Assembly: GCA_002356515.1 (NCBI GenBank)
Contig: AP017605.1
Location: 3,295,001 to 3,359,000, forward strand
Source: Mesorhizobium loti
GTDB lineage: Bacteria > Pseudomonadota > Alphaproteobacteria > Rhizobiales > Rhizobiaceae
Length of the DNA stretch: 64,000 bases
Reading direction: 5' to 3'
This document shows positions 28,137 to 38,880 of this stretch, in pieces (within the stretch, counting starts at the first letter, position 1; each line of letters starts with the position of its first letter). Position numbers and translations under genes: made by a program. The notes below the pieces were generated by a model that ran no database searches, was not told the DNA's origin, and was given only the letters and a program-made list of their open reading frames with translations.

Positions 28137-28334
28137 TCAAGGCGATGCAAAGGCGTTCGCAAGCCTGCTGGTGTTGTCGCTGAACAGCCAGGTGATCTGG
28201 TTGAAAACCTGGCCGATGCCGCCGATGATGGTCAATGACAGCACACAGACGATCAGGGCATATTCGACGGCAGTAGCGCCGGTCTCATCCGTCAGAAAAC
28301 GCAGCAGCACTGTTTTCATCACCTCGATCCCCAT
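28137..28334 (-). CDS. Flp family type IVb pilin
   Basis: The 65-residue prepilin has a short N-terminus (LLRFLTDETGATAVEYALIV), which includes the processing and assembly signature G-A-T-A-V-E-Y found in Flp/Fap pilins. A hydrophobic segment (about 26-48) and a short polar tail follow. Processing would follow the Gly before Ala-Thr-Ala-Val-Glu-Tyr. Flp pili are surface fibres made by Tad secretion systems; no tad genes are in the window. The ATG six residues in (28319), behind GGGGATCGAGG, may be the true start. It is monocistronic and sits among unrelated genes. Confidence 0.85.
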   Translation of the reverse strand: MGIEVMKTVLLRFLTDETGATAVEYALIVCVLSLTIIGGIGQVFNQITWLFSDNTSRLANAFASP

Positions 28335-28429
28335 TACCAGGACCTTACCGCCGATCTGTTAAGAAAGGTTAACGGCAAAGGCTTAACAGGCGGTGAAACG
28401 GCCGCCCTTTCGCGAATATCTTAACCATG

Positions 28430-28747
28430 TCAGCAGTCGCCGCTGGTCTTGCCGTCGGAGCCGATGATGCAGACCGAACCCGGCTGCGCCTGCAGCACGC
28501 TGCGGCGCACCGTATAAATGCTGCGATGGCTGATCGAGCCGGTGGCCGTCATATCGAGACCGCCGGGAAAATCATCCCGCGCCGATTGTGAACGCGTCTG
28601 GCTGTCGAGGAAAGGGGTCGCTATCAGCGCCAGCGCCACCGCGGCCGAGCCGAACAGCAGCGCGACGCGCAGGATGCCCATGCCCGCATCGGCGGCACGG
28701 AAGCTGCGGTCGGGCCGGATCGTATCCCAATCCTTGTCCAGACTCAT
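28430..28747 (-). CDS. Hypothetical single-pass membrane protein
   Basis: The 105-residue protein is not assigned to a named family. It has a polar N-terminus (DKDWDTIRPDRSFRAADA), one transmembrane helix at about 23-46, and a C-terminal periplasmic-type region with MTATGSISHRSIYTVRRSVLQ and two Cys residues near the end. The predicted topology is single-pass with a short exported tail. The ATG has a GATAGG and GGGGAG stretch upstream. It lies between the Flp pilin and mutT genes on the same strand, an arrangement that may be conserved in relatives. A pilus-related role is guesswork. Confidence 0.7.
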   Translation of the reverse strand: MSLDKDWDTIRPDRSFRAADAGMGILRVALLFGSAAVALALIATPFLDSQTRSQSARDDFPGGLDMTATGSISHRSIYTVRRSVLQAQPGSVCIIGSDGKTSGDC

Positions 28748-28874
28748 CCTATCGCTCCCCAGCCAATTGGCGACGCGGCCGCGAGGACACGGCCATGCAT
28801 CAATTTTTCATGATGAGATAAATCTTCCATTAACGCTGGCTGATATGAATCGTGGTCCGGTCCGTCGCCGCCCC

Positions 28875-29297
28875 TCAGAGCAGGTCGATGAGGAACGGGA
28901 TCAGCGGCGCGTCGGCCGGCGGCATCGGATAGTCGCGCATCTGCTTGGGCCGCACCCATTTCAACGCCTGCCCTTCCCGGGGCTGGGCGATGCCGCGGAA
29001 GCGGCGGCAGACGAACAGCGGCATCAACAGATGGAAGTCGTCATAGGAGTGGCTGGCGAAGGTGAGCGGCGCCAGGCACGGGATCTCGGTCTCGATGCCG
29101 ATCTCCTCATGCAGTTCGCGGATGATGCATTGCTCCGGCGTCTCGCCGGGCTCGACCTTGCCGCCTGGAAATTCCCACAGGCCCGCAAGCTGCTTGCCCT
29201 CCGGTCGCTGCGCCAAAAGCACGCGGCCGTCGGCATCGACCAGCGCGCAGGCGGCGACCAGCAGCAGGCGCTTGCCGGTATTGGCCAGATCATTCAT
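28875..29297 (-). CDS. mutT: 8-oxo-dGTP diphosphatase, MutT type
   Basis: The 140-residue Nudix hydrolase starts LLLVAACALVDADGRVLLAQRPEGKQLAGLWEFPGGK and has the complete Nudix box GGKVEPGETPEQCIIRELHEEIG. The end ALKWVRPKQMRDYPMPPADAPLI is typical of MutT-like enzymes, which hydrolyse 8-oxo-dGTP and so prevent A:T to C:G errors. The family also contains broader (deoxy)nucleoside triphosphate hydrolases, so substrate is inferred. It is the last gene after argJ and the GNAT gene on this strand. Confidence 0.9.
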   Translation of the reverse strand: MNDLANTGKRLLLVAACALVDADGRVLLAQRPEGKQLAGLWEFPGGKVEPGETPEQCIIRELHEEIGIETEIPCLAPLTFASHSYDDFHLLMPLFVCRRFRGIAQPREGQALKWVRPKQMRDYPMPPADAPLIPFLIDLL

Positions 29298-29305
29298 GCC
29301 CTATT

Positions 29306-30058
29306 TCACTCATGACCAGGCGGCCGACGATAGTGGTAGCGATAGACTTCCTCGAAGCCGAGCGACCGATAGAGCGCCAGCGCCGGCACATTGCCGGCCT
29401 CGACCTGCAGCCAGGCTTCCCGCGCGCCGCGCAGCCGCGCCCATTTCAGCGCTGACAGGATCAGGTTGCGGCCATGGCCCTTGTTGCGCGCCGATCTGTC
29501 GGTGGCGACCTCGAACAGGCCCGCGAGATCGCCATCATGCACGCAGATCAGCGTCGCCAGCGGTTCGACCCCATCTTCAAGCGCGAACAGCCCGGCCTCG
29601 GGCTGGATGGCGCCGATGATCTCGGACAGGCCGGGCCGCAGCGAAACATCAGAGCCGTTGACCTTGAGCAACGCACCGATGAAGCGGCTGATGTCCTTGA
29701 GCGGAATCTGGTCCATCGCGGCATCGAGCTGGGCGTCGGCCAGAGGCAGCCGCATGACCAGCGATTCGTCGAACCGGCTCCAGCCCTCTCTGTCGAGATG
29801 GCTGGCCAGATCGGGGCCAGACAGCGGCGACATGCGGAACGTCAGCGGCCTGCCATAGGCATCGAAACGGCGGCTGGCCCGGCCGATGCGGTCGGCGATG
29901 TGCTGGGTGTCGCCGGGATCGAGCGGATTGACCGAATTCAGCCGCTTGGCCGGATGGCCGGCCGTCAGCCGCACCACCCAGGTGCCGTCATAATGGACGG
30001 CGGCCGCCGGCCAGGCGCGAAAGCCGGCCGCCTCGTAGCGGCGCACGATGGCAAGCAT
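29306..30058 (-). CDS. GNAT family N-acetyltransferase
   Basis: The 250-residue protein ends with a GNAT domain (about 120-250). The acetyl-CoA site is seen as VATDRSARNKGHGRNLILSALKWARLRGA, and WLQVEAGNVPALALYRSLGFEEVYRYHYR is the canonical C-terminal strand and helix. The N-terminal half is a second, degenerate GNAT-like or all-beta region (WVVRLTAGHPAKRLNSVNPLD). It lies between argJ and mutT, as in many rhizobia. Target is unknown; small-molecule or protein acetylation is possible. The start at 30058 leaves 29 bp to the argJ stop. Confidence 0.85.
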   Translation of the reverse strand: MLAIVRRYEAAGFRAWPAAAVHYDGTWVVRLTAGHPAKRLNSVNPLDPGDTQHIADRIGRASRRFDAYGRPLTFRMSPLSGPDLASHLDREGWSRFDESLVMRLPLADAQLDAAMDQIPLKDISRFIGALLKVNGSDVSLRPGLSEIIGAIQPEAGLFALEDGVEPLATLICVHDGDLAGLFEVATDRSARNKGHGRNLILSALKWARLRGAREAWLQVEAGNVPALALYRSLGFEEVYRYHYRRPPGHE

Positions 30059-30087
30059 GCTTGCCGGATGCCTGGAAGCCAAAACCG

Positions 30088-31329
30088 TCAGCTCCGATAA
30101 TCGCCGTTGATGGCGACATATTCCTTGGTGAGGTCGCAGGTCCACACCGTCGCCTTGCCGCGGCCGATGCCGATATCGGCGCGGATGCGGATATCGTCGC
30201 GCTTCATATAGGCCGAGGTCTTTTCTTCCGAATAGGCCGGGTCGCGCTCGCCCTCATGCGCCAGCCGGTTGTCGCCGAACCAGATCGACAGCCGGTCGCG
30301 GTCGGCCGGCTCGCCGGCTTTGCCAACGGCCATGACCACGCGGCCCCAATTGGCGTCCTCGCCGGCGACCGCCGTCTTGACCAGCGGCGAATTGGCGATC
30401 GACAGCGCGATGCGCTTGGCCGAGCGCGCCGATTTCGCGCCGGTGACGGTGACTTCGACCTGCTTGCGGGCACCCTCGCCGTCGCGCACCACTTGCAGCG
30501 CCAGCGACTTCAGCACCTTGCCGAGCGCCCGGCGGAACTGGCCGAGCCGGGCATCCTTGGGGTCGATGATCTCGGGTGCGCCGCGCTTGGCGGCCTTGCC
30601 GGTGGCGAAGATCAGCAGCGTGTCGCTGGTCGAGGTGTCGCTGTCGACAGTCACCGCGTTGAACGTCTTGGCCGTGCCGCGCGACAACAGGTCCTGCAGC
30701 ACAGGGGCGGCGATCGGCGCGTCGGTGGCGATGAAGGACAGCATCGTCGCCATGTCGGGGGCGATCATGCCGGCGCCCTTGGAAATGCCGTTGATGGTGA
30801 CATCGGTGTCCCCAAGCTTGACCGTCTGCGTCGCCACTTTCGGATAGGTGTCCGTGGTCATGATGGCCTTCGCCGCCTCGGTCCACAGGTCCGGCTTGCC
30901 GTCGCTGACCAGTCCGGCGAGCAGATGGCTGAACTTGGTCGTGTCGAGTGGTTCGCCGATGACCCCGGTCGAGGCCAGGAAAACCTCACTTGGCGTGCAG
31001 CCGGCGGCCTTGGCCGCCGCCTCGCCGGTCAGCGCGGTGGACGCGCGGCCTTTCTGGCCGGTGAAGGCATTGGCATTGCCGGAATTGACGACCAGCACCC
31101 GCGCCTTGCCAGCGGCAAGGTTTTGCCGGCAGAAATCGACCGGCGCCGAGGGGCATTTCGACTTGGTGAACACACCGGCGACCGCGGTGCCGGCGTCGAA
31201 CACCATGGCCAGCAGGTCGGTGCGGTTCTTGTACTTTATCCCCGCTTCGGCGGTGGCGATGCGCACCCCTTCGATGACCGGCATCTTGGGGTATTTCTTC
31301 GGCGCGAGCGGCGAAATCGTCGTGGACAT
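30088..31329 (-). CDS. argJ: Bifunctional ornithine acetyltransferase / N-acetylglutamate synthase
   Basis: ArgJ moves the acetyl group from N-acetylornithine to glutamate, and in bifunctional forms can use acetyl-CoA. The 413-residue product has the self-cleavage site: [14 protein letters not shown], cut before the Thr so that the Thr becomes the nucleophile of the beta chain. Other family parts are [16 protein letters not shown] near the N-terminus and [16 protein letters not shown]. The end [14 protein letters not shown] is typical. I start at ATG 31329 with GAGGT upstream. It heads argJ-GNAT-mutT and is divergent from the caspase-like gene. Confidence 0.95.
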   Translation of the reverse strand: MSTTISPLAPKKYPKMPVIEGVRIATAEAGIKYKNRTDLLAMVFDAGTAVAGVFTKSKCPSAPVDFCRQNLAAGKARVLVVNSGNANAFTGQKGRASTALTGEAAAKAAGCTPSEVFLASTGVIGEPLDTTKFSHLLAGLVSDGKPDLWTEAAKAIMTTDTYPKVATQTVKLGDTDVTINGISKGAGMIAPDMATMLSFIATDAPIAAPVLQDLLSRGTAKTFNAVTVDSDTSTSDTLLIFATGKAAKRGAPEIIDPKDARLGQFRRALGKVLKSLALQVVRDGEGARKQVEVTVTGAKSARSAKRIALSIANSPLVKTAVAGEDANWGRVVMAVGKAGEPADRDRLSIWFGDNRLAHEGERDPAYSEEKTSAYMKRDDIRIRADIGIGRGKATVWTCDLTKEYVAINGDYRS

Positions 31330-31497
31330 GGGGACCTCGGGCGGGAAAATCGCAAGGGAAGGCCGGTTTGCCCGATACGGCGCGCGGGCGCAAGGGCGTT
31401 TTCGCCGCGCCTGCCGGGGCATCGAACCACGCCGGATTAAGCCTGCATTTCAAATCTGTTGGCGTCGCCGGGGCCTGTGGCGCTATGATTACGCCCC

Positions 31498-32727
31498 ATG
31501 GGCAGGCTTGCGATCCTCGCATGGGCATTTCTGGGACTTCTGCTGCTGAGCGCCGACGCTGAGCCGGCGCGGCGCGTGGCGCTCGTCATCGGCAACGGCA
31601 CCTATGCCGAGGCCGGGACGCTGGCCAATCCGGTCAACGACGCGCTCGACATCGCCGACAAGCTGCGTTCCATCGGTTTCGAGGTCATCGAAGGCAACGA
31701 TCTCGGCAAACGCGAGCTCGAACGCAGCATCGGCGAATTCTCCGATGCGCTCGAAGGCGCCGGCGTCGGGCTTTTCTACTATGCCGGCCACGGCCTGCAG
31801 GTCGACGGCCGCAATTACATCGTGCCGGTCGATGCCAGGCTCGACATGCCGGTGAAACTGCAACTCGAAGCCGTACCGATCGACGAAGTCCTCGACATCA
31901 TGGAGCAGCAGACCAAGGTCAGCCTGGTGTTTCTCGACGCCTGCCGCAACAACCCGTTTGCCCGCAGCTTGAGCCGCACCGCCACCACGCGTTCGGCGAC
32001 GGCGCTGGCGGGCCTGGCGCAATTCGATTCGACGCGCGGCTCGTTCATCGCTTTTTCGACGGCGCCGGGTGCGGTTGCCATGGACGGCACCGGGCGCAAC
32101 TCGCCCTTTGCCGCAGCGCTTTTGCGGCATATCGCCGAACCCGGCCAGAGCATCAACGACATGATGATCGCGGTGCGCCGCGACGTCGTTTCGCAAACCC
32201 GTGAAGGCCAGCGTCCCTGGGAACAGGGCTCGCTGCTCGAACGCTTCGAATTCGTCCCGGGTAAAGGGCCCGCTCCGGAGCCGAAGCCGGCGGCTGAGCC
32301 AGCACCAGCCTCGCAGGTCGCGGCGCTGGAGCGCTCCGTGGGCGACGACAAGGCTTCGATCGAAAAATTCCTGCGCCGAGACTATCTGACGCCCGACACC
32401 AGGACGATGGCTGAAACGGTCAAACGGATCTACGGCTCCTCCGCCACCATTTTCGGCACGCGCTACGACGCCGATGCCATCGTCAAGGTGAAGACCGACT
32501 GGTTCGCGCAATGGACCTCATGGTCGCTCGGGCTGGAACCCGGCAGCCTGGAAGTTACCCCGCATGGCGAGGACCGCACTGAGGCCGCCTTCGCCATGCG
32601 CTACGACTATGTGCCGAAGGACAAGTCGGCGGCTCGGCTGACCGGCAAGGCGCGCGTCACGCTCGGGCTGGTCAAGGCCGAAGGTGGATGGCGCATCGAG
32701 TCCGAAACCTCGCAAGCGATGCAATGA
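31498..32727 (+). CDS. Secreted caspase-like cysteine peptidase (peptidase C14, metacaspase type)
   Basis: The 409-residue protein has a Sec signal peptide (LAILAWAFLGLLLLSADA, cleaved after about 21) and a p20 caspase fold: RRVALVIGNGTYAEAGTLANPVNDALD, then LFYYAGHGLQVDGRNYIVPVDA with the catalytic His98, then LVFLDACRNNPF with the catalytic Cys149. Both catalytic residues are intact. The C-terminal part (about 255-409) is Pro/Ala-linked and has a soluble domain with no clear assignment (TDWFAQWTSWSLG; KARVTLGLVKAEGGW). Bacterial C14 proteases act in stress or regulated proteolysis, but this periplasmic type has no known target. It is divergent from argJ. Confidence 0.88.
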   Translation: MGRLAILAWAFLGLLLLSADAEPARRVALVIGNGTYAEAGTLANPVNDALDIADKLRSIGFEVIEGNDLGKRELERSIGEFSDALEGAGVGLFYYAGHGLQVDGRNYIVPVDARLDMPVKLQLEAVPIDEVLDIMEQQTKVSLVFLDACRNNPFARSLSRTATTRSATALAGLAQFDSTRGSFIAFSTAPGAVAMDGTGRNSPFAAALLRHIAEPGQSINDMMIAVRRDVVSQTREGQRPWEQGSLLERFEFVPGKGPAPEPKPAAEPAPASQVAALERSVGDDKASIEKFLRRDYLTPDTRTMAETVKRIYGSSATIFGTRYDADAIVKVKTDWFAQWTSWSLGLEPGSLEVTPHGEDRTEAAFAMRYDYVPKDKSAARLTGKARVTLGLVKAEGGWRIESETSQAMQ

Positions 32728-32748
32728 TAACCCTATCCGGGTGCGAAT

Positions 32749-33966
32749 TCACGCGCGCTGGCGCGACATGAATTCGGTGGCGAAACAGAGCAGTGCCGCA
32801 GCCGGCAGCGCCAGGCCGATCCAGGACACCAGCGGCCAGCCGGCTTGCGCATGCGCCCAACCGCCGACGGCCGAGCCGATCGCGCCGGCGATGAAGAACG
32901 TCGCCATGTAGAGCCCGTTCAGGCGGCTGCGATGTGCTGCGCCGAGCGCGAACAGGTCGCGATAGCCGAGGACAAGGTTGGTCTGCACACCGAAGTCGAG
33001 CACGATTGCCGCGGCGACCAGCAGCGCCAATGAAAGCGTCGAGCCGCTGCGCGCGATGTGGGTCACGAGAAACGCGACAGCGACACACAGCATGGCAAAG
33101 GCGGTTGCCGGCCGGCCCCATCCGTGGTCGGCAACCCTTCCGGCGAGCGGCGCGGCGATTGCGCGGGCGACGCCGGCCAACGCGAACAGGCCAATGCCGC
33201 GCTGCGTCAAGCCAAAATCAGGCCCGGCCAGCAGCAGCGGCGTCGTCGTCCAGAACAGGCTGAAAGCCGCGAACAGGAACGCCTGGTAGAGAGCCCGCCG
33301 CCGCAGCACCGGCGTCGTGCGCGCAATATGCACCATGGACGCCAAAAGCGCGCCGTAGCTCAGACGCGCCGTCGGCACGCGCCTGGGCAGCGCAAACCGT
33401 AGCACCGCGATCAGCAGGATCATGACGGCGCAAGAGGTGAGGTAGACCACATGCCAGGACGACAGCGCGGTGATGAAGCTGGAGAACGGCCGCGACAGCA
33501 TGATGCCCAGCAGCAATCCCACCGAGACATTGCCGACCACGCGGCCACGCCTGGCTTCGGGCGCCAGGTGCGCCGCATAGGGGATAAGCGTCTGCACCGC
33601 GACCGAGCCAAGGCCGACAAACAGCATCGCGGCCAGAAAACCCGCCGGCTGTGTTGAAATCGCCGCGCCCAGCAAGGCAAGCGTTGCAACGGCGAGTATG
33701 CCAAGCACGAGCCTGCGGTTCTCCATGAGGTCGCCAAGCGGCACGATAAACAGCAGGCCCACCCCGTAGCCGATCTGGGCCATCGTAACGATCAGGCCCG
33801 CGGCATGTGGCGGCAGGCCAAGTTCAGCGCCGATCGGGCCGATCAGCGGTTGTGCATAATAGATATTGGCGACAATCAGCCCGCAGGCGGCGGCCAGCAA
33901 AAAGGTCATCCAGTTCGAAATCGTCGTCTCGGCGGGTGCGGAGCCGGGTGAGATAACAGCCGTCAT
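32749..33966 (-). CDS. MFS transporter (12-helix)
   Basis: The 405-residue protein is an MFS permease of about 12 helices. The first loop reads GVGLLFIVPLGDLMENRR, a motif A variant, and later RVADHGWGRPATAFAM is the equivalent for the second half. The fold is closest to the YnfM/AraJ-like group; the cargo is unknown. I start at ATG 33966 behind GGAG, as the frame extends upstream only through weak starts and the operator region. It is divergent from a TetR gene, with two palindromes in the shared promoter region, which suggests inducible expression controlled by that repressor. Confidence 0.85.
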   Translation of the reverse strand: MTAVISPGSAPAETTISNWMTFLLAAACGLIVANIYYAQPLIGPIGAELGLPPHAAGLIVTMAQIGYGVGLLFIVPLGDLMENRRLVLGILAVATLALLGAAISTQPAGFLAAMLFVGLGSVAVQTLIPYAAHLAPEARRGRVVGNVSVGLLLGIMLSRPFSSFITALSSWHVVYLTSCAVMILLIAVLRFALPRRVPTARLSYGALLASMVHIARTTPVLRRRALYQAFLFAAFSLFWTTTPLLLAGPDFGLTQRGIGLFALAGVARAIAAPLAGRVADHGWGRPATAFAMLCVAVAFLVTHIARSGSTLSLALLVAAAIVLDFGVQTNLVLGYRDLFALGAAHRSRLNGLYMATFFIAGAIGSAVGGWAHAQAGWPLVSWIGLALPAAALLCFATEFMSRQRA

Positions 33967-33981
33967 GACGATCTCCATCGG

Positions 33982-33997
33982 AACGAAACGTTTCGTT
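33982..33997. promoter_or_regulatory. TetR operator-like site 1 (perfect 16-bp palindrome)
   Basis: AACGAAACGTTTCGTT is an exact 16-bp palindrome 16 bp upstream of the MFS start. Its sequence family matches site 2, and its position would block MFS transcription. Confidence 0.7.
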
Positions 33998-34003
33998 GAA
34001 TAG

Positions 34004-34019
34004 AACGAACCGTTCCGTT
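34004..34019. promoter_or_regulatory. TetR operator-like site 2
   Basis: AACGAACCGTTCCGTT keeps the AACG and CGTT ends and most of site 1 with a few changes. Its centre is 22 bp from that of site 1, about two helical turns, which is suited to binding two repressor dimers on one DNA face. Confidence 0.6.
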
Positions 34020-34173
34020 TCGTCAAGCGATGATGTATGACCATCTCGATGTGTGAGCATCTCTTGGCAGCGGCGCATTTTGCGGCCAAATGGCTTCATT
34101 TAGTCCGTAAAAGGCAAACAGTTGCCGGTGGGTTGTCGTTTTAGACGAGAAACCGCTTCAGGAGGAACGGCCA

Positions 34174-34773
34174 ATGGGCGAAATCGCCGATCCGGCACGC
34201 AAATCGATTGGCGCCAGGCGCAATCCCGACAGCGCCGAAGCGATTCTGGAGGCTGCCGAAGCCGTGCTGATCGAGGCCGGCTATGCCGGTTTCTCGATCG
34301 AGGCGGTGGCGCGGCGCGCCCGCGCCGGCAAGCCGACCATCTATCGTTGGTGGCCGAGCAAGGCGGCGCTGCTGCTCGAAGTCTACCAGCGCCAGAAGCG
34401 CGTGGACATTCCCGATACCGGAAGCCTGGAGGAGGATCTCGTCGGCTTCCTGATCAATCTGTTCACGCATTGGCGCGAGACATCGTCGGGCAGTGTTTTC
34501 AAATCGCTGATCGCCGAGGCGCAGTCGGATGAAACCGCGGCCGCGGCCCTGGCCGGCTATGCCGGAGCGCGCCGCACCCACACCGGCCAGATCATCGAGC
34601 GCGCCAAGGCACGCGGCGAGATCGCCGGCGATATCGATCCGGGTGTGGTCGCCGATCTCATCGCTTCCTACGCCTGGCGGCATCTCTTGACCAACCGGCT
34701 CGACGAGCCTGAGGCGACGATACGCAAGATGGTCCGCTATCTCCTGCGAGGCATAGTGGCATCAGGCAGATAA
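34174..34773 (+). CDS. TetR/AcrR family transcriptional regulator
   Basis: The 199-residue regulator has the TetR helix-turn-helix (AILEAAEAVLIEAGYAGFSIEAVARRARAGKPTIYRWWPSKAALLLEVY) at about 20-70. The GKPTIYRWW recognition segment is typical of the family, and a C-terminal ligand and dimer domain (TetR_C type) follows with ARGEIAGDIDPGVVADLIAS. A GAGGAACGG site precedes the ATG. It is divergent from the MFS gene and likely represses it through the two palindromes. The inducer is unknown, and the long leader (about 85 bp) keeps the operators clear of its own start. Confidence 0.9.
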   Translation: MGEIADPARKSIGARRNPDSAEAILEAAEAVLIEAGYAGFSIEAVARRARAGKPTIYRWWPSKAALLLEVYQRQKRVDIPDTGSLEEDLVGFLINLFTHWRETSSGSVFKSLIAEAQSDETAAAALAGYAGARRTHTGQIIERAKARGEIAGDIDPGVVADLIASYAWRHLLTNRLDEPEATIRKMVRYLLRGIVASGR

Positions 34774-34785
34774 TGGCGGCCAACA

Positions 34786-34822
34786 AAAAGGGCGCGGCAG
34801 CCCTTGGCTGCCGCGCCCTTTT
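34786..34822. terminator. Bidirectional terminator between tetR and the parvulin gene
   Basis: A perfect 17-bp inverted repeat (arms 34786-34802 and 34806-34822, loop CTT) has a GC-rich core and AAAA/TTTT ends. It lies 12 bp after the tetR stop and 17 bp after the parvulin stop, so it can end both convergent transcripts. Confidence 0.9.
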
Positions 34823-34839
34823 GAAAAAATCGTTCAGGC

Positions 34840-35763
34840 TTACTTGCCGGCTTCCATCGTATCGACGGCCTGCTTCAGCTTGGCGTCCGGGATTTCGACC
34901 TTGGCGCCGGCGCGCAGCGACTTGACCAGCGCGAAATACTTGTCGCGGATGACCGCCTGCTTGGCCTGGTCCTTGACCTCGTCGAAGGCCGGCGGCTGCT
35001 TGGCGCGCTTGTCCTCGAGCTTGATGACGTGCCAGCCGAACTGCGTCTGCACCGGCTGCTTGGTGTATTTGCCGACCTCAAGCGCGAAGGCGGCCTTGTC
35101 GAACTCCGGCACCATCTGGCCAGGTCCGAACCAGCCGAGGTCGCCGCCATTGGACTTGCCCGAGGGATCGCTGGTGTGCTCGTTGGCGAGCTTCTGGAAG
35201 TCGCCGCCGCCGTCGAGCTGCTTGATGATCGCCTCAGCCTCTTCCTTCGTCTTCACGAGGATGTGACGGGCATGCACCTCGTTGACCGGCGGCGTGTTGG
35301 CGATTTCCTGGTCGTAGCGGGCGCGGATCTCGGCGTCGGTGACCTTGTTGACGACACCCTTCTCGACCATCTCGCCATGCAGCGCGCGCTGCTGCAGGAA
35401 CGCCATGCGGCGCTGGAAGTCGGGATCCTTGTCGAGGCCGTCGGTAACGGCCTTGGCGGCCATCACGCGGATTTCGATGGCCGCCGAAAGGGCTGCGGCG
35501 CGGCGCTGCTCGGGCGGCAGCTGCGCGAATTGCTGCGACAGCTCGCCTTCGGCAAGCACCAGATCGGCTTCGGTCAAGGGCTGGCCGTTGACCGTGGCGA
35601 CCACGGCGTTCGGGTCGACCGGTGCAGCCGCCGGTGCCGCGGCGGCATCGGCCGGAGCAGCGGGAGCGGTCTCCTGCGCCATGACAGGCGACAGGCAAAG
35701 AGCCGACAGGCCGAAGGCCAGACCAAGGCTGGCAAGCGACGCACGGCGGAACAACAAGGGCAT
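34840..35763 (-). CDS. Periplasmic parvulin-type peptidyl-prolyl isomerase
   Basis: The 307-residue protein has a signal peptide (LLFRRASLASLGLAFGLSALC, with a VMA-QE junction near residue 29), a SurA_N-like region (about 50-150), and one rotamase domain (about 155-255). The rotamase shows HARHILVKTKEEAEAII, GGDLGWFGPGQMVPEF and GWHVIKLED. It folds exported proteins; the secA gene is immediately divergent, which fits a joint export role. Ala/Pro-rich residues after the signal peptide are a linker. GGAGTC precedes the ATG. A strong terminator follows. Confidence 0.92.
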   Translation of the reverse strand: MPLLFRRASLASLGLAFGLSALCLSPVMAQETAPAAPADAAAAPAAAPVDPNAVVATVNGQPLTEADLVLAEGELSQQFAQLPPEQRRAAALSAAIEIRVMAAKAVTDGLDKDPDFQRRMAFLQQRALHGEMVEKGVVNKVTDAEIRARYDQEIANTPPVNEVHARHILVKTKEEAEAIIKQLDGGGDFQKLANEHTSDPSGKSNGGDLGWFGPGQMVPEFDKAAFALEVGKYTKQPVQTQFGWHVIKLEDKRAKQPPAFDEVKDQAKQAVIRDKYFALVKSLRAGAKVEIPDAKLKQAVDTMEAGK

Positions 35764-36025
35764 AAGGATGACTCCGGGGAAGGATTGTAAGGAGGGGTGG
35801 CTTCCAGATCAGCCAGATTGTGGCGGAATTTGGCGCGACCGGCAGGGCCAGCGCGGCGTTGACATCAGTTGAGCCCCCTCTTATCTGTCCAACGACTTTG
35901 CGTCCAGAACCGTTTTCCGGGCGCTTTTTGTGTTTGCCCGTATTCAGGCGGTGCGTTCACGCGGATGTGATGGGGCCGGCCGGCGCTCGTCTGAAGATTG
36001 AGAATTCTATCGAAAGGACCATTGG

Positions 36026-38758
<2,733 letters not shown>

Positions 38759-38880
38759 GGGACGCCCTCTTCCTTCTCCCCGTTCACGGGGGTGAGGCGT
38801 GGTCCGCACCCAACCGTTTCTTAATGTGTCTCCGCTACACCAAAGCCTGAAAAAGAGGCGGAAAACGGAGAGAGATCGGG

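Noticed and set aside
28359..28386. TTAA motifs resembling CtrA sites near the Flp pilin gene
   Set aside because: TTAA spacing here is 6 and 10 bases, not the 7 of TTAA-N7-TTAA, so I do not call a CtrA site.
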